This document shows positions 1 through 5,443 of a stretch of 5,610 bases of DNA, one piece after another (positions within the stretch are counted from its first letter, which is position 1; every line of letters starts with the position of its first letter). The translations under genes and the position numbers were made by a program. Source of the stretch: Clostridium sp. CAG:921 (GTDB taxonomy: Bacteria > Bacillota > Clostridia > TANB77 > CAG-465); NCBI GenBank assembly GCA_000433135.1, contig HF991934.1:1-5610 (forward strand). The letters run 5' to 3'. Below the pieces are notes generated by a model. It saw nothing but the letters and a program-made list of their open reading frames with translations, ran no database searches and was not told where the DNA came from.

Positions 1-55
1 TTACACCCCAACGAATATTATAGAACCATATTAATTGTTTAATTGTACTATTTTT

Positions 56-1381
56 TTATAATTTATTAATACTTATTCCTGTATAGTAATGAGTCAATAT
101 TTGTTGGTAGGTATAGCCTTTTTTTGCCATTTCATTTGCACCATATTGACTCATTCCAACGCCATGTCCGTATCCTTTAGTAGTAAATATTATGTTGTTT
201 CCAGATTGCGTGATTGAAAAATCTGTTGAACGAAGACCAAGTAAACTTCTGATCTTTGTGCCTGAAAATTCTTTGCCACATATATTAATTTTATTAATTC
301 TTCCACTGCTTGTTTTACTTATAATATTTATTTGTGATATTGAATTTAAATTAACCCCAAGTTTTGAGGAGATTGAAGACATTGAAATAGATTTTGCTTT
401 AGAAAAGCCACTTACATTTGTATCAAAGCTTGAATCTACTGGTTTTAAATATGGAATATTATTTCCCCAGACAAATGAAGCATCTTCAGTTTTTCCATTA
501 CTAATTGAAAAATACAGTGCATCTATATATGAACCATTATATGTCATATATACTCCTTCAGTAGCTACTACTGCACTTTTTACCTTGTTGTAGTATAAAT
601 AAAAAGAATCTTTCCATAACGCTTTTAACTGGTCATTTGTTTTATATACCTGATCAGATGTCGTAGCTGTAAGTGTAGTATTATTTAAGGACTTTTTTAA
701 TGCATATGTTCTGGCTGCAACAGCCTGTGCTTTTAGTGCTTCTGAGTTAAATTCTGCTGGCATTTCAGCTCCAACAACTCCAACGACATAGTCTTCTAAA
801 GATAAATTAACAATATTTCCAGATGAAAGTTTTACCTTAACAGTTTTAGTAGATGGGATACTATTAAAAGATGTAGTAGTAGATGTATTATTATTGATTG
901 TTACTTTTGAAGTTAAAGTATTTGTTTTACTATTTTTGACATTGGTAGTAGGATTACTTTTGCTATTTACTTGACTTTTTATTATTGGTACATTATTTTC
1001 ATTTTCAGAGTCTTCTTGCACATCTACGTTTTGAGCCTTTAGTTCATTAATAGCATTAGTTGAATTTTCTTTATTATTTGATATGCTGGCTTCAATTATA
1101 CATTCATCGCTTGAGAAATTACTGCTTTCATTGTTAAGGTAATTCAAACTTGAAAATACAATAGTACCAACAACGATGCCATTTAATACCAAAAGTGCAG
1201 TATCATCTTTTATTTCTTTAAAGTTTTTTATTATATATTCCCTTATTTTGTTTGAAACTGATTTTACATTCTTGTTAAACTTATCAAAGTCTAATCCAAA
1301 TTCAAACGAATCTGGATATTTAACATATATAACTATTTTAGAAACACCATCTATATATTCAAATTTGTGAAAAATTTCCAT
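56..1381 (-). CDS. Membrane-anchored SpoIID/LytB-domain protein (SpoIID-like, non-canonical)
   Basis: The 441-residue protein carries a SpoIID/LytB domain at about 180-437. SpoIID proteins are lytic transglycosylases cleaving glycan strands during engulfment; LytB/CwbA relatives enhance amidases. Visible signatures are LEDYVVGVVGAEMPAEF (195-211, E206 matching the family's catalytic Glu), EALKAQAVAARTYA (214-227), SNGKTEDASFVWG (294-306) and GYGHGVGMSQYGA (403-415). Residues 1-60 are soluble and charged, about 61-82 form one membrane span, and about 90-180 are an Asn/Ser/Thr-rich linker, so the catalytic domain should lie outside the membrane. Canonical SpoIID has a much shorter cytoplasmic tail, so this is probably a paralogue. 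Residues 286-320 contain no His or Cys, although some SpoIIDs bind zinc there. The ATG at 1379-1381 follows a GGGTGAT ribosome site (1386-1392), 4 bases away. No clear promoter was found, and no terminator hairpin is visible in positions 1-55. Confidence 0.9.
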   Translation of the reverse strand: MEIFHKFEYIDGVSKIVIYVKYPDSFEFGLDFDKFNKNVKSVSNKIREYIIKNFKEIKDDTALLVLNGIVVGTIVFSSLNYLNNESSNFSSDECIIEASISNNKENSTNAINELKAQNVDVQEDSENENNVPIIKSQVNSKSNPTTNVKNSKTNTLTSKVTINNNTSTTTSFNSIPSTKTVKVKLSSGNIVNLSLEDYVVGVVGAEMPAEFNSEALKAQAVAARTYALKKSLNNTTLTATTSDQVYKTNDQLKALWKDSFYLYYNKVKSAVVATEGVYMTYNGSYIDALYFSISNGKTEDASFVWGNNIPYLKPVDSSFDTNVSGFSKAKSISMSSISSKLGVNLNSISQINIISKTSSGRINKINICGKEFSGTKIRSLLGLRSTDFSITQSGNNIIFTTKGYGHGVGMSQYGANEMAKKGYTYQQILTHYYTGISINKL

Positions 1382-1545
1382 TTATATCACCCATCAATAT
1401 GCTGTGTAAAAAAAAATATTTTTATACATAATTGAACATACTTAAAAAGTACATATTATTCTATTTTTGTACTATTTTGTCAAGTTTTAAATTAAATTAC
1501 ATGATATATATTTTTAATAATATATATTATATTAGAGGGATCAAT

Positions 1546-1671
1546 ATGGAAGTAAAAAGGAATTATTATTTTATTATTTTGACTATTTTTTCATACATTG
1601 TATTGAGTATAATTGGTATATACTTATTACCTAATATTTTTTGCAGGTTTATATGTTGGATTGGTTGCTAA
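1546..1671 (+). CDS. Possible 41-residue single-span membrane peptide with C-terminal CX3CX3C
   Basis: I do not recognise this peptide. The ATG at 1546 follows AGAGGGA (1534-1540) by 5 bases, the only plausible ribosome site in the frame. The frame is open from a TTG at 1432, with another ATG at 1501, but neither of those has a ribosome site. The product has a short charged start (MEVKRN), one hydrophobic segment at about 7-29, and three cysteines at 33, 37 and 41 in CX3CX3C spacing, the last being the final residue. An i/i+4 spacing would put the cysteines on one helix face. A small membrane peptide, a regulatory peptide or a toxin-like peptide are all possible. No convincing promoter was found, and the region is so AT-rich that hydrophobic reading frames arise easily by chance. 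The same frame stays open after the TAA, down to 1815. Confidence 0.35.
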   Translation: MEVKRNYYFIILTIFSYIVLSIIGIYLLPNIFCRFICWIGC

Positions 1672-1731
1672 AATATTTATAAGCTTGTTATTTATTACGT
1701 AATAATTAAAAAAGTAAAACTAAAAAGTTCA

Positions 1732-1791
1732 AAAATAAAATATAAAATAAAGTGTAAAATAAAATATAAAATAAAATGCAAAATAAAATAT
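1732..1791. repeat. A-rich 12-bp tandem repeat, five units
   Basis: Five head-to-tail 12-base units can be read directly. Units 1, 3 and 5 (1732, 1756, 1780) are identical, AAAATAAAATAT. Units 2 (1744) and 4 (1768) end in GTGT and ATGC, giving a 24-bp higher-order period. A decayed sixth unit follows at 1792-1803, and a lone related copy (AAAATAAAATTT) sits at 1869-1880. The top strand is overwhelmingly adenine from about 1700 to 1880. The repeat could be simple slippage expansion or an A-tract-like, bent or easily melted segment upstream of the promoter at 1907. In one frame it would read as alternating Lys-Ile-Lys-Tyr and Lys-Ile-Lys-Cys, but that frame has no start codon of its own. About 286 bases (1672-1957) hold no other supportable gene. 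Confidence 0.8.
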
Positions 1792-1885
1792 AAAACATAT
1801 GAAAAAAATACATGACAAATAAGTGGAAAAATAACTTGAATTTAGGGAAAATTTAACGAAGAAAGTAGAAAATAAAATTTAAAAC

Positions 1886-1902
1886 TGTCGAAAAATGTCG
1901 AA
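1886..1902 (+). promoter_or_regulatory. Tandem Spo0A-binding sites (two perfect 0A boxes)
   Basis: TGTCGAA occurs at 1886-1892 and again at 1896-1902, exactly 10 bases apart, so both lie on the same DNA face. This is the 0A box (TGNCGAA) bound by phosphorylated Spo0A, master regulator of sporulation entry. The pair ends 4 bases before the TTGACA at 1907, placing the boxes at about -56 to -40 from the predicted start. That is the position expected for direct activation of a sigma-A promoter. A one-mismatch relative, TAACGAA (1854-1860), lies 32 bases (about three turns) upstream and may be a weak third site. I saw no other TGTCGAA on either strand of the window. Confidence 0.75.
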
Positions 1903-1906
1903 GCAA

Positions 1907-1935
1907 TTGACAATAATTTGTATATAATTTATAAT
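1907..1935 (+). promoter_or_regulatory. Consensus sigma-A promoter of the 95-residue protein gene
   Basis: TTGACA (1907-1912) and TATAAT (1930-1935) are separated by exactly 17 bases, a perfect match to the housekeeping consensus. A second TATAAT at 1923-1928 is only 10 bases from the -35 and is unlikely to pair with it. Transcription should start near 1942, giving a leader of about 16 bases that begins just before the ribosome site AAAGGAGG (1945-1952). With the 0A boxes immediately upstream this resembles Spo0A-activated promoters, although those often have a poor -35 or unusual spacing, so basal activity may be high. Confidence 0.8.
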
Positions 1936-1957
1936 CTTATAAGCAAAGGAGGCGGAG

Positions 1958-2245
1958 ATGAAAAAACGTAAATTAAAAGAGAACTATGATTATAATGGTT
2001 CAATTAAGAAGAAAACCGATTATATTGCTGAGAATGTATATAATTTACATGGAGAAATTGAAAAATCTAAGCTATTTAATTTAGCAGTAAATTTATGCAA
2101 TCAAATGATATACGATTATATATATATTTTCTCAAAAGATGACTTATATTTTATATCTGAATATAATATAAACATTCAAAAATTGATTGATGCTTGTATA
2201 GAAGATGCAAAAATAATGTATTATAGGGAAAGGGAAGAGTATTAG
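1958..2245 (+). CDS. Unrecognised 95-residue Tyr-rich protein, predicted Spo0A-controlled
   Basis: I do not recognise the family and assign no function. The ATG at 1958 follows a perfect AAAGGAGG (1945-1952) by 5 bases, behind a consensus promoter and two 0A boxes, so expression is well supported. The product has a strongly basic start (MKKRKLKE), no signal peptide or membrane span, no Pro or Trp, two Cys (47, 80) and 12 Tyr in 95 residues, including YDYIYIF at 52-58. The alternation of hydrophobic and charged residues from about 33 to 92 suggests a small, mainly helical soluble protein, ending in the charged REREEY. It appears monocistronic: the next element downstream is the opposing tRNA-Glu terminator, and no strong terminator of its own is visible. 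From context I infer a role at sporulation onset or in stationary phase. A regulator, kinase-associated factor or coat-related protein would all fit, and nothing in the sequence chooses among them. Confidence 0.8.
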   Translation: MKKRKLKENYDYNGSIKKKTDYIAENVYNLHGEIEKSKLFNLAVNLCNQMIYDYIYIFSKDDLYFISEYNINIQKLIDACIEDAKIMYYREREEY

Positions 2246-2295
2246 AATATACTAATAAGTAATCCTCATAGTAAAATGGTAAAGTAATGTTTATA

Positions 2296-2327
2296 ATACT
2301 AAATAAACTTGCTAGACTGTTTAGTAT
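2296..2327 (+). repeat. Inverted repeat downstream of the 95-residue protein gene
   Basis: ATACTAAA (2296-2303) pairs with TTTAGTAT (2320-2327), extended inward by a T-G and an A-T pair, around a loop of about 12 bases. GTTTAT/ATAAAC copies at 2289-2294 and 2303-2308 could form a competing hairpin. No T-tract follows, so this is a poor intrinsic terminator. It may be a 3'-end processing or stability structure, or chance in AT-rich DNA. No gene is seen in 2246-2421. Confidence 0.35.
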
Positions 2328-2421
2328 ATGTTTATATAATTCCTATAAATTTTAGTTAGAAATATTTTTAAATAATCGTATTTAGTATCGTTAAAAATTA
2401 TACGAGAGTTTAATTATATGC

Positions 2422-2453
2422 AAAAAAAAGATTTTATGAAAATTCATAAAACC
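2422..2453 (-). terminator. Rho-independent terminator of tRNA-Glu
   Basis: Read on the minus strand, GGTTTTATGA pairs with TCATAAAATC over 10 bp (one G-T pair) around a 4-base ATTT loop. A run of eight T follows immediately (2429-2422). It begins 8 bases after the tRNA 3' end, as expected for a single-gene tRNA transcript. Confidence 0.85.
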
Positions 2454-2461
2454 TAATTTAA

Positions 2462-2536
2462 TGGTGACCCATACGGGAATCGAACCCATGATTTCACCTT
2501 GAGAGGGTGACGTCTTAACCGCTTGACCAATGGGCC
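2462..2536 (-). tRNA. tRNA-Glu (anticodon CTC), CCA encoded
   Basis: The 75-base minus-strand sequence folds as a complete cloverleaf. The acceptor stem is GGCCCAT/ATGGGTC with one G-T pair. The D stem is GTC/GAC with loop GG at GCGGTTAA. The anticodon stem TCACC/GGTGA encloses the loop CTCTCAA. The T stem ATGGG/CCCGT closes the loop TTCGATT. Discriminator A is followed by an encoded CCA (2464-2462). The anticodon is CTC (2503-2501), reading GAG glutamate codons. In such an AT-rich genome GAA should dominate and be read by a TTC isoacceptor elsewhere, so this is presumably the minor species. It has its own promoter and terminator. Confidence 0.96.
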
Positions 2537-2548
2537 ATCTACTCCTTC

Positions 2549-2577
2549 ATTATATCATATTTAATTTTATATGTAAA
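2549..2577 (-). promoter_or_regulatory. Sigma-A promoter of tRNA-Glu
   Basis: On the minus strand TTTACA (2577-2572) and TATAAT (2554-2549) are separated by 17 bases, with TGA directly before the -10 as an extended element. Transcription would start near 2542, about 6 bases before the mature tRNA 5' end. The stretch between this promoter and the terminator at 2705 is AT-rich with no supportable gene. Confidence 0.8.
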
Positions 2578-2704
2578 TATTTCAAAGTATTTTTAATAAT
2601 TTTTTTTGCAGATGATATAATTTAATAAGATAAAATGTAATAATTAAGAAATTATTTTTTGTTATTTAAGAGGTAAATTACTAATTAATGAGTCATTATA
2701 ATTG

Positions 2705-2750
2705 AAAAATAGTAGCCAAGTTAAATTTTAAACGTGACTACTATTTTTTT
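2705..2750 (-). terminator. Terminator of the tyrS-trhA unit, possibly bidirectional
   Basis: AAAAATAGTAG (2705-2715) is a perfect 11-bp complement of CTACTATTTTT (2738-2748), with a partly paired 22-base interior. On the minus strand the stem runs into a TTTTT tail about 80 bases after the membrane-protein stop codon. On the plus strand the tail is seven T (2744-2750), so it could also stop plus-strand transcription coming from the left. No gene lies between this hairpin and 2826. Confidence 0.7.
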
Positions 2751-2825
2751 ATAAAAGTAGAAAATAAATCTAGTTTAAAAATACTTTAAATTAAACAAAT
2801 ATAAATTTTCTATTTTAATAATATA

Positions 2826-3479
2826 CTAAAAATTAAAAATATAGATCATTACTGCAATGAAGTGTAAAATAGAACCAGATAATACGAATAAGTGCCATAT
2901 GGAATGAAAATATTTTACTTTCTTTATAGCGTAAAATATTATTCCAGCAGTATAAGTGATTCCACCAGCAATTAATAAGTATAAACAACATTTTATATTA
3001 AGAGTAGTAAAAACACTATTAAGTTCTGGTAATAATAGTGAAACTGCCCACCCCATTATTATATATGAAACTATATTAAATATTTTTATCTTTTGCTTAA
3101 AAATGCTATATAAAACTGTTCCGATTATTGCAAGTAACCAGACAAATATAAGTATTATAATTCTTTTTTCATCTTGATTTTTTAAAATTGAAAGTGCAAA
3201 TGGAGTATATGATCCTGCAATTAATAAATAAACAGAAGAATGATCAATTATCCTTAAAACTTTTTTTGCCTTTTCATTTGTTATAGCATGATATAAAGTA
3301 GACATAGTATAAAGAATTATTAATGATGCTCCATATATGCTAAAACTAATTATATCTATAGCAGTTCCACCATTTAATGCACTAAATGTTACCATTAGGC
3401 ATAAAGCAACAATTGAAAATATAGCACCAATACCATGTGTTACAGAATTAAAAATTTCTTCACCTACAGTATACAACAT
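2826..3479 (-). CDS. trhA: TrhA/hemolysin III family (PAQR fold) membrane protein
   Basis: The product has 217 residues, normal for hemolysin III/YqfA-type proteins, and about seven membrane spans (roughly 17-36, 41-64, 76-98, 107-126, 133-152, 163-186, 193-215). Family signatures are EEIFNSVTHGIGA (7-19), STLYH (60-64), DHSSVYLLIAGSYTPF (79-94) and HSIWHLFVLSGSILHF (192-207). Their His and Asp residues (H15, H64, D79, H80, H192, H196, H206) match the putative metal-site residues of the PAQR superfamily. The hemolysin name comes from Bacillus cereus; in E. coli and B. subtilis the family is linked to membrane-energy or fluidity homeostasis, and haemolysis should not be assumed. I chose the ATG at 3477-3479 because AGGTGA lies 5 bases upstream. 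A GTG three codons earlier lacks a ribosome site. It starts 20 bases after tyrS, so the two are probably cotranscribed. Confidence 0.9.
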   Translation of the reverse strand: MLYTVGEEIFNSVTHGIGAIFSIVALCLMVTFSALNGGTAIDIISFSIYGASLIILYTMSTLYHAITNEKAKKVLRIIDHSSVYLLIAGSYTPFALSILKNQDEKRIIILIFVWLLAIIGTVLYSIFKQKIKIFNIVSYIIMGWAVSLLLPELNSVFTTLNIKCCLYLLIAGGITYTAGIIFYAIKKVKYFHSIWHLFVLSGSILHFIAVMIYIFNF

Positions 3480-3499
3480 AATACTCACCTACTTGCGTA

Positions 3500-4753
3500 C
3501 TATTCTTTAATTTTGATTTTTATAAATATTTTTTTACCTTTTTTTAATATTATAGAGTTATCTTTGAATTCAGAAAATGGTATAAATTTTTTTACGTCTA
3601 TTATTTTTTCATCGTTTAGTGATATTCCACCTTGTTCAATTAGAGTTCTTGCTTGACCTTTAGATGAAGCTACACCAGATTTTACTACTAAGTCTACTAT
3701 ACTTATTTTTTCATTGTCAAATTCTGAATTTAAAATTTCAATAACTGGCATATTTTCAGCAGAATTTGAATTTTCAAATAATTCCTCAGAAGTGTTTTTG
3801 GCTTTAAGTGCTTCTTCTTCACCATGTATTAATTTTGTTATTTCAAAGGCTGCTATTTTTTTTGCTTCATTTATTTCTTTATCTTTTAAGTTAGATAGTC
3901 TATTTACCTCATCCATAGGAAGAAATGTTAACATTCTTAGTACATCTCTTACTTCACTGTCTTGAATGTTTCTCCAATATTGGTAAAATTCGTATGGTGA
4001 AGTTTTTTTTGCGTCTAGCCAAAGTGCACCATTAACTGTCTTTCCCATTTTCTTACCTTCAGCATTTAGCAAAAGAGGGCAAGTTAAGCAAAAACTACCA
4101 TCTTTATGTATTTTTCTAATTAAATCAACGCCAGCAAGCATATTAGACCATTGATCATCTCCACCAATTTCTACTTTACACCCTTTTTCTTCAAAAAGAT
4201 GTAAAAAGTCATAGCTTTGAAGTAACATGTAATTTAATTCAAAAAATGTAAGTCCTTTTTCCATACGTTGCTTAAAACATTCAGCATCAAGCATTCTATT
4301 TACATTAAAATATACGCCGTAAGTTCTTATAAATTCCATATAATTTAAGTCTAATATCCAGTCACCGTTATTTACGATGATTGCTGCGTTTTTTCCTTCA
4401 AATGATATAAATTTACTTACTTGGTTAATTATATTATCAACATTTTTAGAAATTTGTTCTTTTGTTAGCATTTGTCTCATATCAGTTTTTCCACTAGGAT
4501 CTCCAACAAATGCAGTACCTCCACCTATTAATATTATAGGAGTATGGCCACATTTTTGAAAGTAAGATGCTATCATAAGTGGAATAAAATGACCAATATG
4601 TATGCTATCAGCAGTTGGATCAATTCCAAGGTATACACAAGTCTTTTCATTTTTTACCATTTCTTTAAACTCATCTTCATAAGTTATTTGTTTTATTAAA
4701 TCTCTTTCTTTTAATACATCATATATTGACTTATCTGTGATTTCATTATTCAT
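3500..4753 (-). CDS. tyrS: Tyrosine--tRNA ligase
   Basis: This cytoplasmic class I synthetase attaches tyrosine to tRNA-Tyr. At 417 residues it is full length. The Rossmann catalytic domain shows YLGIDPTADSIHIGH (41-55, with HIGH at 52-55), GGGTAFVGDPSGKTDMR (77-93), YMLLQSYDF (175-183), GGDDQWSN (197-204, amino-acid pocket) and KKMGKT (234-239, the KMSKS-type loop). A C-terminal S4 RNA-binding domain at about 350-410 contains SGVASSKGQARTLIEQGGI (359-377). I place the start at the ATG at 4751-4753, preceded by AAAAGGAGG (4760-4768) at 6 bases. The longer frame up to 4798 lacks a ribosome site and would overlap the promoter. The leader is only about 40 bases, so the T-box often seen before clostridial synthetase genes is absent. 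No catalytic motif is missing. Confidence 0.98.
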   Translation of the reverse strand: MNNEITDKSIYDVLKERDLIKQITYEDEFKEMVKNEKTCVYLGIDPTADSIHIGHFIPLMIASYFQKCGHTPIILIGGGTAFVGDPSGKTDMRQMLTKEQISKNVDNIINQVSKFISFEGKNAAIIVNNGDWILDLNYMEFIRTYGVYFNVNRMLDAECFKQRMEKGLTFFELNYMLLQSYDFLHLFEEKGCKVEIGGDDQWSNMLAGVDLIRKIHKDGSFCLTCPLLLNAEGKKMGKTVNGALWLDAKKTSPYEFYQYWRNIQDSEVRDVLRMLTFLPMDEVNRLSNLKDKEINEAKKIAAFEITKLIHGEEEALKAKNTSEELFENSNSAENMPVIEILNSEFDNEKISIVDLVVKSGVASSKGQARTLIEQGGISLNDEKIIDVKKFIPFSEFKDNSIILKKGKKIFIKIKIKE

Positions 4754-4788
4754 ATTTTTCCTCCTTTTATGCACATACAAGCAATATA

Positions 4789-4829
4789 AGTATACCATAT
4801 TTTATAAAATTATAAAAGTATATTGTAAA
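4789..4829 (-). promoter_or_regulatory. Promoter region of tyrS-trhA
   Basis: Two overlapping minus-strand candidates are visible. TTTACA (4829-4824) with TATAAA (4806-4801) has a 17-base spacer. TATACT (4794-4789) is preceded by TGG, an extended -10, but has a poor -35. Either gives a leader of about 30-45 bases with no room for a T-box. The region is divergent from the yqeG promoter within a 150-base intergenic space. Confidence 0.55.
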
Positions 4830-4846
4830 AATTGATAAGGAAAAGG

Positions 4847-4881
4847 TTGCAAAATCCCTGTAAATATAGTAATATTATAAT
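4847..4881 (+). promoter_or_regulatory. Possible promoter of the yqeG unit
   Basis: TTGCAA (4847-4852) is followed after 17 bases by TAATAT (4870-4875), a 4/6 match. A perfect TATAAT lies at 4876-4881 but has no -35 at proper spacing, and its start point would fall inside the ribosome site. The leader is short in either case. Confidence 0.35.
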
Positions 4882-4903
4882 ATGAAAGGATGAAATTTCT
4901 TAG

Positions 4904-5443
4904 ATGTCAAAAAATAGAAAGAAAAAGTTGGAAAATTTTTTAAAAAGATTTTATCCAACTTGTATATATAAAAGTGTAGAGAGCATTCCATATTTATTTA
5001 TGGAAGAAAATAATATAAAACTCATATTAATAGACATGGATAATACTTTAATTGATAGGAATAAAAATTATTCTGGTGAACTTGAAAAATGGGTAGATAG
5101 AATGAAAAGAAGTGGTATTACAATATGTATTTTTAGTAATTCAATATCCAAAAAGACTGTAAATGAGATTGCAAAAAAATTGAAAGTAAAGTGCTACCTT
5201 AATGCCAGAAAACCATTTAGAAAAGGATTTATGGAGATTGAAAAAATCGAGAATGTTTCAAAAGAAAATATGTTAATGATTGGTGATCAGTTATTTACAG
5301 ATATATGGGGTGGAAATAGGTTTGGAATAAAAACAATACTTGTAAAGCCAATAAGTAGCAATGAAGGAATTCATATAAAAATGAAAAGACCTTTTGAAAG
5401 ATATGTACTTAAAAAGTATGAAGAAAGGAAAGGTGAAATGTAG
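4904..5443 (+). CDS. yqeG: YqeG-family HAD IIIA-type phosphatase
   Basis: The 179-residue protein matches the usual length of YqeG (about 170 residues), a cytoplasmic HAD-superfamily subfamily IIIA phosphatase. All HAD motifs are visible: DMDNTL (44-49, nucleophile D44 and acid D46), FSNS (77-80, motif II), NARKP (100-104, motif-III Lys K103) and IGDQLFTDIWGGNR (126-139, acidic D128/D133). The N-terminus is lysine-rich and begins close to the FLKRFYPT sequence typical of the family. The physiological substrate is not settled; phosphatidylglycerophosphate-phosphatase relatives belong to the same subfamily. The ATG at 4904 has AAAGGA (4885-4890) 13 bases upstream, an unusually long spacing that may mean modest translation. 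No better start exists in frame. Its TAG stop shares its G with the GTG start of the next gene. Confidence 0.93.
   Translation: MSKNRKKKLENFLKRFYPTCIYKSVESIPYLFMEENNIKLILIDMDNTLIDRNKNYSGELEKWVDRMKRSGITICIFSNSISKKTVNEIAKKLKVKCYLNARKPFRKGFMEIEKIENVSKENMLMIGDQLFTDIWGGNRFGIKTILVKPISSNEGIHIKMKRPFERYVLKKYEERKGEM

Noticed and set aside
5..22. Minus-strand TATAAT (22-17) and GGGGTG (10-5) near the window edge, possible start of another gene
   Set aside because: There is no matching -35, the two elements are too close together, and the window ends before any start codon.
192..593. Plus-strand 133-codon frame
   Set aside because: It lies wholly antisense inside the conserved SpoIID/LytB domain coding region and has no ribosome site; it is a shadow frame.
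1439..1451. Small dyad TACTT-AAA-AAGTA in the space between divergent genes
   Set aside because: It is only 5 bp per arm in AT-rich DNA, matches no operator I know, and is not repeated.
1432..1545. Upstream extension of the 41-residue peptide from TTG 1432 or ATG 1501
   Set aside because: Neither start has a Shine-Dalgarno sequence, and the ATG at 1546 does. The extra residues look like translated AT-rich intergenic DNA.
1709..1799. Minus-strand 30-codon hydrophobic frame through the 12-bp repeat, from ATG at 1797-1799
   Set aside because: It has no ribosome site upstream, and its composition follows entirely from the A-rich repeat.
2287..2355. 22-codon plus-strand frame starting at ATG 2287
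   Set aside because: The ribosome site is poor and the frame coincides with an inverted repeat; there is no other support.
2639..2662. AT-only 7-bp hairpin followed by T run, terminator-like
   Set aside because: It has no G-C pairs, no gene directly upstream on the plus strand, and such structures are expected by chance at this base composition.
4754..4798. Longer tyrS start 15 codons upstream
   Set aside because: It would place the strong AAAAGGAGG site inside the gene and overlap the promoter; no ribosome site precedes it.
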